Below are positions 25,582 through 31,747 of a stretch of DNA of 31,747 nt, piece by piece (positions within the stretch are counted from its first letter, which is position 1; every line of letters starts with the position of its first letter). Source of the stretch: Bacillota bacterium. Lineage in GTDB: Bacteria; Bacillota_I; Bacilli_A; RFN20; CAG-826. The stretch is taken from assembly GCA_003501485.1 (NCBI GenBank), contig DNPJ01000032.1, forward strand, positions 1 to 31,747. The letters are read 5' to 3'. The translations under genes and the position numbers were made by a program. Below the pieces are notes generated by a model, which was not told where the DNA came from, searched no databases, and was given only the letters and a program-made list of their open reading frames with translations.

Positions 25582-25671
25582 AGAGCGCCATTTTAAGGGT
25601 TTCATTTTTCAAAAAGAGCGCCATTTTAAGGGTTTCATTTTTCAAAAAGAGCGCCATTTTTATGGTTTCTT
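25582..25671. repeat. Three tandem 33-base repeats
   Basis: Units begin at 25582, 25615 and 25648 with AGAGCGCCATTTT, followed by AAGGGTTTCATTTTTCAAAA. The first two are identical; the third diverges after ATTTTT (TATGGTTTCTT) and is cut short. They lie between the divergent ATPase (minus) and MazG (plus) genes. The unit is too regular in spacing for chance. Without spacers and at 33 bases it is not a CRISPR array. Confidence 0.9.
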
Positions 25672-25727
25672 AAATATGTTTTTCTTTTTCGTTTAACAAA
25701 AATAAAGTAATTTTAGAGACAATTGTT

Positions 25728-25733
25728 TATAAT
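25728..25733 (+). promoter_or_regulatory. -10 box of the mazG-lgt operon
   Basis: A perfect TATAAT, 18 bases before the ATG; CGAGGT at 25739-25744 is the ribosome site. The -35 region is not clear. Confidence 0.5.
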
Positions 25734-25751
25734 TTTTTCGAGGTCATAGTT

Positions 25752-26072
25752 ATGGAAATCAATGAATATCAAGAATTAGCAATGGTTACACTTAACAAAT
25801 CATTAAAAGAAAAAGATGTTTTAATTAATAGCGTTATGGGACTTTGTGGAGAAAGTGGAGAAGTAATTGATATCGTTAAAAAACACTTAGCTCAGGGGCA
25901 TGATTTAAACAAGGAAAAAATGATTGAAGAATTAGGCGATGTCGCTTGGTATTTAGCGGAAGCCGCGACCGCACTTAACGTTTCATTGGAGGAAATATTA
26001 ATTAAAAATATTGAAAAGCTTAAAAAACGCTACCCAGACGGGTTTAACAAATATAATTCAATTAATAGATAA
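25752..26072 (+). CDS. MazG-like nucleotide pyrophosphohydrolase
   Basis: A 106-residue all-alpha NTP pyrophosphatase that would hydrolyse (d)NTPs to monophosphates, perhaps cleaning the nucleotide pool. The magnesium-binding pattern is visible: GESGEVIDIVKK (ExxE) and EELGDVAWYLAE (EExxD). It is a single-domain form, not the two-domain MazG of Escherichia coli. Ribosome site CGAGGT and a good -10 box precede it. lgt follows after eight bases. Confidence 0.87.
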   Translation: MEINEYQELAMVTLNKSLKEKDVLINSVMGLCGESGEVIDIVKKHLAQGHDLNKEKMIEELGDVAWYLAEAATALNVSLEEILIKNIEKLKKRYPDGFNKYNSINR

Positions 26073-26080
26073 TATAAAGT

Positions 26081-26836
26081 ATGTATCCAAAATTATTCGG
26101 TATTATTGATTCATATGCTGTAATGGTTATACTTGGTATTGCATTAGCGGTATTGGTGTTTTCATTATATTTTTTAAAGAAAGTTAAATTATCAAAAATT
26201 GAATTAATTGACCTTTTAATTGTTTGTGTTGTTACGCTGTTTGTTGGAATCATATCTGCTTGTTTGTTTGAAAATGTTTATGAATGGATTGAGAAACAAG
26301 CAATTAAATGGACATGGGGAATGACTTTCTATGGAGGATTAATAGGCGGAATAGTCGCATTTTTATTAATGTATTTTTTCTATTATAAAAAACGTCATAA
26401 AGATATATTTGATCAAATATTAATTATTGTTCCTGGATGCATAACATTGGCTCATGGGGTTGGAAGAATTGGTTGTTTTTTGTCTGGTTGTTGCTATGGG
26501 AAAATAACCGATAGTTGGATTGGTGTTACATTTCAAAACGTTGAAGGACGAAGAATACCAACTCAATTAATTGAAGCAATATTTCTATTTATATTAACTG
26601 CTTTGTTATTAATTTTTGCATTCAAAAATATTACAAAATATACAATGATTATTTATATCATGTCGTATGCAATATTTAGATTTGTTATCGAGTTTTTTAG
26701 AGATGATCCAAGAGGAGTAGCATTTGCTTTATCTCCATCTCAGATTTGGTGTATAGTTTTATTTGTTTTATCAATACCGTGTATATTTATATTTAGAAAG
26801 TTTATATTTAGCAAAAATGAAACATGTAAAAATTAG
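26081..26836 (+). CDS. lgt: Prolipoprotein diacylglyceryl transferase
   Basis: Membrane enzyme that moves a diacylglycerol group from phosphatidylglycerol to the lipobox cysteine of prelipoproteins. The 251-residue protein has seven or so membrane helices and the family motifs GMTFYGGLIGG (80-90), the signature HGVGRIGCFLSGCCYG (125-140), PTQLIEA and RFVIEFFRDDPRG. It would act on the lipoprotein at 19719. The next gene starts inside its 3' end. The ribosome site is poor, so coupling to mazG is likely. Confidence 0.94.
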   Translation: MYPKLFGIIDSYAVMVILGIALAVLVFSLYFLKKVKLSKIELIDLLIVCVVTLFVGIISACLFENVYEWIEKQAIKWTWGMTFYGGLIGGIVAFLLMYFFYYKKRHKDIFDQILIIVPGCITLAHGVGRIGCFLSGCCYGKITDSWIGVTFQNVEGRRIPTQLIEAIFLFILTALLLIFAFKNITKYTMIIYIMSYAIFRFVIEFFRDDPRGVAFALSPSQIWCIVLFVLSIPCIFIFRKFIFSKNETCKN

Positions 26837-27593
26837 TGTAGCAGATACTTTGATAAGTTCGTTTTTATTTATTTTTGTTGTTTCTTTTCCTTTTCAATAT
26901 TTTGCTAATCACTTACCTAATTATGTCATAACAATATTAGAGTTATGCTTAAGAATGTTTTTAACAGGATATTATCTAAGACTTATTTTTAAATACAATA
27001 TACCATTAGGAAAAATTAATTTTAAAAATCTTTTATTTTTCATTCCTTTTTTATTAGCAACATTCACAAATCTACTTGCTTTTCCTTTTGCAGACGAAGT
27101 CGCCACATTGTCTTTTAACTGGGTAATGATTTTAGATATATTGATAATTGTATTTACTGCATTTAATGAAGAAATATTATTTAGATTATTTATTTATAAC
27201 AGTTTGAGAATTGAAAATAGATTGTTAAAGATTTTAGCGGGTGCCGGTATATTTGGAGCATTTCATCTTCTTAACTTAATTACGCCTTCATTTTTAGCTG
27301 TTTATCAAAGCGTTTTAATTCAAAGCATATATACATTTGCCTTAGGCTTAATATTATGTTTTATGTATGAATTTGTAGCATCTATTATTCCTTGTATTGT
27401 TTTTCATTTTATTTTTAATTTCTTTAATCAATTTTTGGTTACAGCTATGTTTTATCCAATCTATTCGAATTATTTTCCTTTATACGCCGCTTTAACGATA
27501 GGCTGTGCATTAACGATTTATGGAATTTTGCTATATATTTTTAGGTTCAAAAAAGATCCAAATTCGTTATCATATAATCAATATTTCGATTAA
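26817..27593 (+). CDS. CPBP family intramembrane metalloprotease
   Basis: 258 residues, strongly hydrophobic, about eight membrane helices. The CPBP (CAAX protease and bacteriocin-processing) motifs are present: EExxxR in NEEILFRLF (E118, E119, R123), FxxxH in FGAFH (H150) and HxxxN in HFIFN (H197, N201). The frame is open from 26763, but the ATG at 26817 is preferred because the upstream residues are not membrane-like and lie deep inside lgt; the overlap is then 20 bases. Substrate unknown; relatives process peptides or confer bacteriocin immunity. Confidence 0.85.
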   Translation: MKHVKISVADTLISSFLFIFVVSFPFQYFANHLPNYVITILELCLRMFLTGYYLRLIFKYNIPLGKINFKNLLFFIPFLLATFTNLLAFPFADEVATLSFNWVMILDILIIVFTAFNEEILFRLFIYNSLRIENRLLKILAGAGIFGAFHLLNLITPSFLAVYQSVLIQSIYTFALGLILCFMYEFVASIIPCIVFHFIFNFFNQFLVTAMFYPIYSNYFPLYAALTIGCALTIYGILLYIFRFKKDPNSLSYNQYFD

Positions 27594-27637
27594 AAACGAT
27601 CCTAGATTTTAAGCGATAAAAATGTGAGAATTATATT

Positions 27638-28279
27638 ATGAAAGCAGTAATTTTTGATTTAGACGGCGTTATTTGCTCAACTGATGAATACCACTATTTG
27701 GCTTGGAAGGCACTTGCGGATCGTGAAGGAATTTATTTTGACAAAGTCATCAATAATTATCTTCGCGGAATCTCAAGAAAGGATTCATTAGAACTTATCC
27801 TTATGAATTCAAAAAAGAAATATTCAAATGAAGAAAAAGAAGAAATGTTAAATTACAAAAACGAAGTTTATAAGAAATTATTAGCTAAATTAACGCCAGA
27901 TAATTTATCTAATGATGTTATGGATACATTAAAAACACTTAAAAAAAGAGGTTTTAAGATCGCTATTGGTTCATCTTCAAAAAACGCAAAAACAATTTTA
28001 AAACAATTAAATATCATCGAAATGTTCGACGCTATTATTGACGGAACAAATATATCAAAAAGTAAGCCTGACCCAGAAGTTTTCTTAAAGGCAGCTGAAA
28101 TGCTAAATTTACAAGTTACTGATTGCTATGTTGTCGATGATGCTTTTAGCGGAATTGATGCTGCTAAGGTGGGAAATTTCGTTGCTATTGGCATTGGAGA
28201 TGCGTCTTCTTATGATAAAGTGGATTATAAAATCAATATATTATCTGACTTATTGAAAATTCTAAACTTATTAGGATGA
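27638..28279 (+). CDS. pgmB: Beta-phosphoglucomutase-like HAD hydrolase
   Basis: 213 residues. The HAD core has the nucleophile and acid D7 and D9 in FDLDGVI, then STDEYHYLAWK and LRGISRKDSL, both typical of beta-phosphoglucomutase, the motif II serine in IGSSSKNA, and KPDPEVF with VVDDAFSGIDAA. The expected reaction turns beta-glucose 1-phosphate into glucose 6-phosphate, as in maltose or trehalose breakdown. No maltose phosphorylase gene is next to it, so a different sugar phosphate is possible. A weak GTGAGAA ribosome site precedes the ATG. It stands alone after the CPBP gene. Confidence 0.82.
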   Translation: MKAVIFDLDGVICSTDEYHYLAWKALADREGIYFDKVINNYLRGISRKDSLELILMNSKKKYSNEEKEEMLNYKNEVYKKLLAKLTPDNLSNDVMDTLKTLKKRGFKIAIGSSSKNAKTILKQLNIIEMFDAIIDGTNISKSKPDPEVFLKAAEMLNLQVTDCYVVDDAFSGIDAAKVGNFVAIGIGDASSYDKVDYKINILSDLLKILNLLG

Positions 28280-28336
28280 AAAAACGAAATAATGTTTTTA
28301 GTTTAATTAAAAAAGAACAAACAAATAACATCACAA

Positions 28337-28365
28337 TTGACTAAAATAAAAGTTGCAATTATTAA
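28337..28365 (+). promoter_or_regulatory. Candidate promoter upstream of the glycan cluster
   Basis: TTGACT (28337-28342) and TATTAA (28360-28365) are 17 bases apart. A transcript from here would have a leader of about 200 bases before the glycosyltransferase. An AT-rich hairpin AAAAGTT/AACTTTT (28348-28375) with T-runs after it overlaps this promoter and may instead terminate the upstream gene. Confidence 0.35.
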
Positions 28366-28557
28366 GAAAACTTTTGTTTTTTGAAAGAAACCTAAAACAA
28401 TTCTGCTAATATAACAATAAAAATAAATGCTTAAAGAATTATTTTATATTCCATAATTGAATTCACGATATGAAAAATGTCTACTCTCATTTGAAAGATA
28501 ACGTTACTTTTAGTCTCAAAGATTTAGTTATTATTTAATAAAATAAAGAAAATATTG

Positions 28558-28563
28558 TATTAT
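28558..28563 (+). promoter_or_regulatory. -10 box next to the glycosyltransferase start
   Basis: TATTAT ends 11 bases before the ATG at 28575, and no ribosome site lies between. The -35 region is weak. Confidence 0.35.
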
Positions 28564-28574
28564 ATAGTAGTTGT

Positions 28575-29540
28575 ATGAAAAAGATATCACTAGTCATTCC
28601 TGTATATCACGAAGAAGAATCATTGCCTTTTTTCTTTGAAGCAGTTAATCCTATTGTGGATAACCTTAAGGAAAAATATGATTTTGAACTAATTTTTGTG
28701 ACTGATATGCCTGATGAAGGGACATATAATTTATTAATTGAAAAACAAAAAGAACAAGAAAATGTTGTTGTCGTTAGGCTTTCAAGAAGTTTTGGTCATG
28801 AAGAAGCTGTTCAAGCCGGCTTAAAAGTTTCTAGCGGCGATGCTGTAATACCGCTTGATGGAGATCTTCAAGATGACCCACACGCAATCCCAGAAATGAT
28901 TAATAAATGGGAAGAAGGGTATCAAGTTGTGAATGGTAAAAGATCTTCACGACAAGAAAAAGGATTATCAAAATTATTTGTAAAAACTTTTTATAAAATG
29001 TTTCATAAATGGAGCAAAAAAATCAATATTCCTGAAAATGTTGGAGATTTCCGTTTATTAGATAGAGTTGTTGTTGATGAAATCAATAAATTAAATGAAA
29101 AATCACCAGTTTTGAAAATAGAAGTACCTTATGTTGGCTTTAAGACGACAGAAGTTTTATATGAAAGAAAAAATCGTGTTGGTGGGAAAACCCACTACAA
29201 AAAATCTGCTTTATTTAAAAATGCTTTTGATTATTTCACAATTATTTCCGACAAACTTTTATTAGTAACATTCAAAACTGGATTTATTTCAGGCCTTTTA
29301 TCATTTTTATCATTTGTTGTTGAACTTGTGATGTTCATATTAACATGTTGCAATATTGTCATTATTAGTGAAAATGTATATCTTGCATGGTTAATAATAA
29401 ATATTGTTGTTTTGGTTTCAGCATTTATAGAAGGATGTATTTTTATAGTTGGAGGATACGCTCATAAAGCATATCTTGAAGCAAATAACCGTCCTTCATA
29501 CATAATTGAATCTATTAAATATAATAATAAGGAAAAATAA
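28575..29540 (+). CDS. GtrB/DPM1-like membrane glycosyltransferase (family GT2)
   Basis: 321 residues. An N-terminal GT-A domain begins ISLVIPVYHEEESL and holds the metal-binding DGDLQDDP (95-102) and the VGDFRLLDR segment, as in enzymes that move a sugar from a nucleotide donor to a polyprenyl or dolichyl phosphate. Two C-terminal membrane helices (about 234-258 and 268-294) follow. Where the family usually has DDGSxDxT, this protein has TDMPDEGTY, a noticeable change. No ribosome site precedes the ATG. It lies two bases before the heptose kinase gene. The sugar is not known; a heptose or its derivative is suggested only by the neighbours. Confidence 0.85.
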   Translation: MKKISLVIPVYHEEESLPFFFEAVNPIVDNLKEKYDFELIFVTDMPDEGTYNLLIEKQKEQENVVVVRLSRSFGHEEAVQAGLKVSSGDAVIPLDGDLQDDPHAIPEMINKWEEGYQVVNGKRSSRQEKGLSKLFVKTFYKMFHKWSKKINIPENVGDFRLLDRVVVDEINKLNEKSPVLKIEVPYVGFKTTEVLYERKNRVGGKTHYKKSALFKNAFDYFTIISDKLLLVTFKTGFISGLLSFLSFVVELVMFILTCCNIVIISENVYLAWLIINIVVLVSAFIEGCIFIVGGYAHKAYLEANNRPSYIIESIKYNNKEK

Positions 29541-29542
29541 AT

Positions 29543-30523
29543 ATGATTATTTCAAGAGCACCTTTTAGAGTTTCGTTTGCTGGTGGAGGAAGTGATATCC
29601 CTGCATTTTATGAAAAATACGGGGGTTGTGTTTTATCTACAACAATTAAAAAATATGTTTATTTAACAATGCATCCAGCATTTAATAGAGATGATATTTC
29701 TCTTAAATATTCAAAAACAGAAAACGTACATTCTTATAAAGAAATTGAACATAAAATATTCCATCAAGCGTTTAAACGATTTGATATAAATGGCGTTGAA
29801 ATTGCTTCAATGGCAGATGTTACCGCCGGAACAGGGCTTGGGTCATCCTCTACATTTACAGTAGCTTTGTTAAAATTGCTTTACACTTATCAACATCGTT
29901 ATGTTTCAACATATCATATTGCTAAAGAAGCATGTGATATTGAAATTACCGATTTAGGTAACCCAATTGGAAAACAAGATCAGTTTGCTGCCGCTTTTGG
30001 TGGTCTTAAATTTTATGAATTTTTGCCAAACGGTTTTGTTAAAATTGAACCAATTGTCATGAACCCAGAATCTTATAAAAAACTTGAGGACAACTGTGTT
30101 ATGTTTTATACAGGTATAACTCATGATGCAAATAAGGTTTTAGCAGAACAAAAGAAGAACATTGAAAATGACAAGAAAAAAGACGAAATTCTTCTTCAAA
30201 TGTGCGATTTAGCTAGAGATTTGAAAAGACATCTTGAAATGAATGATGTCGATTATCTTGGTGAATGTCTTGCTAAAGGATGGGAACTTAAAAAACAAAT
30301 GGCCTCAACAATTACTGGTGGGCCAATTGATGAATTATATGAAAAGGGAATAAAAGCTGGTGCAACAGGTGGAAAACTTCTCGGCGCAGGTGGCGGCGGT
30401 TTCCTTTTATTCTATGTACCAACAGAAGAGATAAAAGAGAACGTTAGGAAAGCATTTAAAAATTATAAGGAATTACCTTTTGAACTTGATAATTCTGGTG
30501 TTTCAATAATTTATTGCGATTAG
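29543..30523 (+). CDS. hddA: GHMP kinase, D-glycero-D-manno-heptose-7-phosphate kinase-like
   Basis: 326 residues of the GHMP kinase family. It begins MIISRAPFRVSFAGGGSDIPAF, the hallmark of the HddA group, and carries the ATP loop GTGLGSSS (96-103) and the C-terminal GAGGGGFLLFY. HddA phosphorylates heptose 7-phosphate at C1 on the way to GDP-heptose. The gmhA gene right after it makes the same heptose 7-phosphate, which supports the call. AAGGA precedes the ATG. Relatives acting on fucose or other sugars share the fold, so the substrate rests on context. Confidence 0.87.
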   Translation: MIISRAPFRVSFAGGGSDIPAFYEKYGGCVLSTTIKKYVYLTMHPAFNRDDISLKYSKTENVHSYKEIEHKIFHQAFKRFDINGVEIASMADVTAGTGLGSSSTFTVALLKLLYTYQHRYVSTYHIAKEACDIEITDLGNPIGKQDQFAAAFGGLKFYEFLPNGFVKIEPIVMNPESYKKLEDNCVMFYTGITHDANKVLAEQKKNIENDKKKDEILLQMCDLARDLKRHLEMNDVDYLGECLAKGWELKKQMASTITGGPIDELYEKGIKAGATGGKLLGAGGGGFLLFYVPTEEIKENVRKAFKNYKELPFELDNSGVSIIYCD

Positions 30524-30532
30524 GTGAAAAAA

Positions 30533-31117
30533 ATGAATAATTACGAAGAACAAATTAAAAATTATTACAAAACATTAACCGAAACGATGAATAACCTTGA
30601 TTACAAGGAAATAAGCAAAGCAATGAATGCTCTTGAAGAAGCTTATGAATCAGGCGGAACCGTATATGTATTCGGCAATGGTGGATCAAGCGCAACTGCC
30701 TCGCATATGGTTTGCGATTTTAACAAAGGAGTTTCGCTTAAAAAGAGCAAGAAATTTAATTTCATTTGCTTGAGTGATAACACGCCAATATTAACTGCGC
30801 TTGCAAATGATATTTCTTACGATGATGTTTTTGCTTATCAAATTGAAAAGATTATTAATCAGAATGATTTAGTGTTGGCTATAAGTGGGTCCGGCAATTC
30901 TAAAAATGTTATAAAAGCAGTTAAATGCGCAAAACAACAAGGCGCCAAAATCATTGGTATGACCGGCTTTGATGGTGGCGAATTATATAAATTAAGTGAT
31001 TACCATCTTCATGCACCTATCAATGATATGATGAAAGCAGAAGATATCCACATGTCTTTTGACCACATGATGGCCACAATCCTTATAGAATTTTTAGATA
31101 AGGCAAAAGCAAGATAA
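30533..31117 (+). CDS. gmhA: Sedoheptulose-7-phosphate isomerase
   Basis: Turns sedoheptulose 7-phosphate into D-glycero-D-manno-heptose 7-phosphate. The 194-residue SIS-domain protein has VFGNGGSSATASHMVCDF near the N-terminus, AISGSGNSKNV in the middle and EDIHMSFDHMM at the end, all typical of GmhA. The start is placed at ATG 30533, with AGGTGA (30522-30527) as ribosome site. A GTG at 30524 inside that site would add three residues and is less likely. The ribosome site overlaps the hddA stop, so the genes are coupled. Confidence 0.93.
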   Translation: MNNYEEQIKNYYKTLTETMNNLDYKEISKAMNALEEAYESGGTVYVFGNGGSSATASHMVCDFNKGVSLKKSKKFNFICLSDNTPILTALANDISYDDVFAYQIEKIINQNDLVLAISGSGNSKNVIKAVKCAKQQGAKIIGMTGFDGGELYKLSDYHLHAPINDMMKAEDIHMSFDHMMATILIEFLDKAKAR

Positions 31118-31118
31118 T

Positions 31119-31747
31119 ATGATTAGATTTGAGAATTTATATATCAATAGAAAGGAAAAAATATTAAATGAATGCTTCGATGAAGGCACTAAATTTATTG
31201 ACAATGAATCTCAATTTAATTTCTTAAAACTTAAAAAAGAACCTAAAAGCGGTTTCGCTTATATAGATGGAATTAAAGTTTCCTATGATGGCACAGGCGA
31301 AAAAGGTTTTTTTGTATTAGACATTAATTCAAAAATATTTTGTCTTTCTGCAGTTTTCATGAAAGAGGATAATTTTGACGAAATTAAAAAAGAAATTCTT
31401 GATGAACTTAGTTGTTTAAAAGAATTACCTTTAGATGATGAAAATCAAAAATGCAGAAAAATTAATTTAATTCTAAGTATTTTAACTAAATATTATTGTT
31501 CGTATTGTTTAATAGATTTTAATAATCCCATTAACTACCAAAACAAAAACTTGATATTGAAGTGTTTAGGACATTTTGATCAAAAAACAGTTTTTATAGT
31601 TTTGGATAAGAAAAATGACTTTGCTAACAAATCTAATCAAATCGACGAGCAAGTAAATATTAAAAACAAAGCCACACTTAAAGTGGGATTTAAACAATTT
31701 TTCGAATTTATAAAAGTTAATATTTTGCAACTTTTGTTTTTAACTAT
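31119..31747 (+). CDS. Degenerate ABC ATPase-like protein, 5' part
   Basis: An ATG at 31119, one base after the gmhA stop, opens a frame that runs past the right edge; 209 complete codons are seen. The start MIRFENLYINRKEKILNECF follows the pattern of ABC transporter ATP-binding proteins, and LIDFNNPINYQNKNLILKCLGHF with TVFIVLDKKNDF resembles the Walker B and D-loop/H-loop region. There is no Walker A loop (GxxGxGKS/T) and no LSGGQ signature. A hydrophobic stretch starts near the edge (KVNILQLLFLT), so a membrane part may follow. The likeness to ABC ATPases is my own reading of spaced patterns and could be wrong. Confidence 0.55.
   Translation, partial: MIRFENLYINRKEKILNECFDEGTKFIDNESQFNFLKLKKEPKSGFAYIDGIKVSYDGTGEKGFFVLDINSKIFCLSAVFMKEDNFDEIKKEILDELSCLKELPLDDENQKCRKINLILSILTKYYCSYCLIDFNNPINYQNKNLILKCLGHFDQKTVFIVLDKKNDFANKSNQIDEQVNIKNKATLKVGFKQFFEFIKVNILQLLFLT

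Noticed and set aside
25582..25671. Possible CRISPR array
   Set aside because: The units abut without unique spacers and no cas gene is present; it is a simple tandem repeat.
28276..28344. 22-codon ORF overlapping the end of the HAD gene
   Set aside because: Only a weak ribosome-site match and low-complexity Lys/Asn content; probably chance.
28470..28538. 22-codon ORF starting MKNVYSHLKD before the glycosyltransferase
   Set aside because: No ribosome site and no conserved feature; short open frames are common in AT-rich gaps.

Overview
The window reads as chromosomal DNA from an AT-rich, low-GC Gram-positive bacterium, most likely a host-associated member of the Bacilli close to the Erysipelotrichales/RF39/Mollicutes-like lineages. 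The reasons are the strong A/T codon bias, the firmicute gene order prfA-prmC-ywlC-rpiB and comFA-comFC-secA-prfB, the presence of Lgt and a lipoprotein, and Shine-Dalgarno sites of the GGAGG type. The standard code is used: UGG encodes Trp, and prfB is present with a frameshift site that depends on UGA being a stop. The lineage is an inference; no 16S rRNA is present.

Layout. 1-890 (minus) is the 5' part of dnaX. 1034-5821 (plus) is a tight housekeeping run: prfA, prmC, tsaC/ywlC, rpiB, comFA, comFC. 5822-6255 holds no large gene but has a palindrome, a possible 24-codon ORF and a clear secA promoter. 6256-13377 (plus) carries secA, prfB (programmed +1 frameshift), uvrB, secG and an M29 aminopeptidase, with good terminators after the last two.

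13429-20264 looks like an accessory block. It contains an ECF sigma factor with an RsgI-like membrane anti-sigma factor whose outer tail is rich in His and Asp (minus). Next is a Y-family DNA polymerase with a YolD-like partner (minus). A second ECF sigma/anti-sigma pair (plus) follows, leading directly into a secreted papain-like cysteine peptidase and a lipoprotein. A tRNA-Ala(CGC) with its own promoter and terminator closes the block.

20523-25514 holds two AAA/DUF4143 ATPases, one with a frameshifted N-terminus and both with repeat structures upstream, flanking two adjacent DUF21/CBS (HlyC/CorC-type) membrane proteins. 25752-28279 carries a MazG-type pyrophosphohydrolase, lgt, a CPBP membrane protease and a beta-phosphoglucomutase-like HAD protein. 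28575-31747 is a glycan cluster: a GtrB-like membrane glycosyltransferase, a heptose-7-phosphate kinase (HddA-like), a sedoheptulose-7-phosphate isomerase (GmhA), and the start of a protein that resembles an ABC ATPase lacking its nucleotide-binding loop.

The most interesting parts are the two sigma/anti-sigma modules, the candidate regulatory leader of secA, the repeats next to the DUF4143 ATPases, several genes whose start codon lies only a few bases after a -10 box (possible leaderless mRNAs), and the degenerate ABC-like protein in the heptose cluster.
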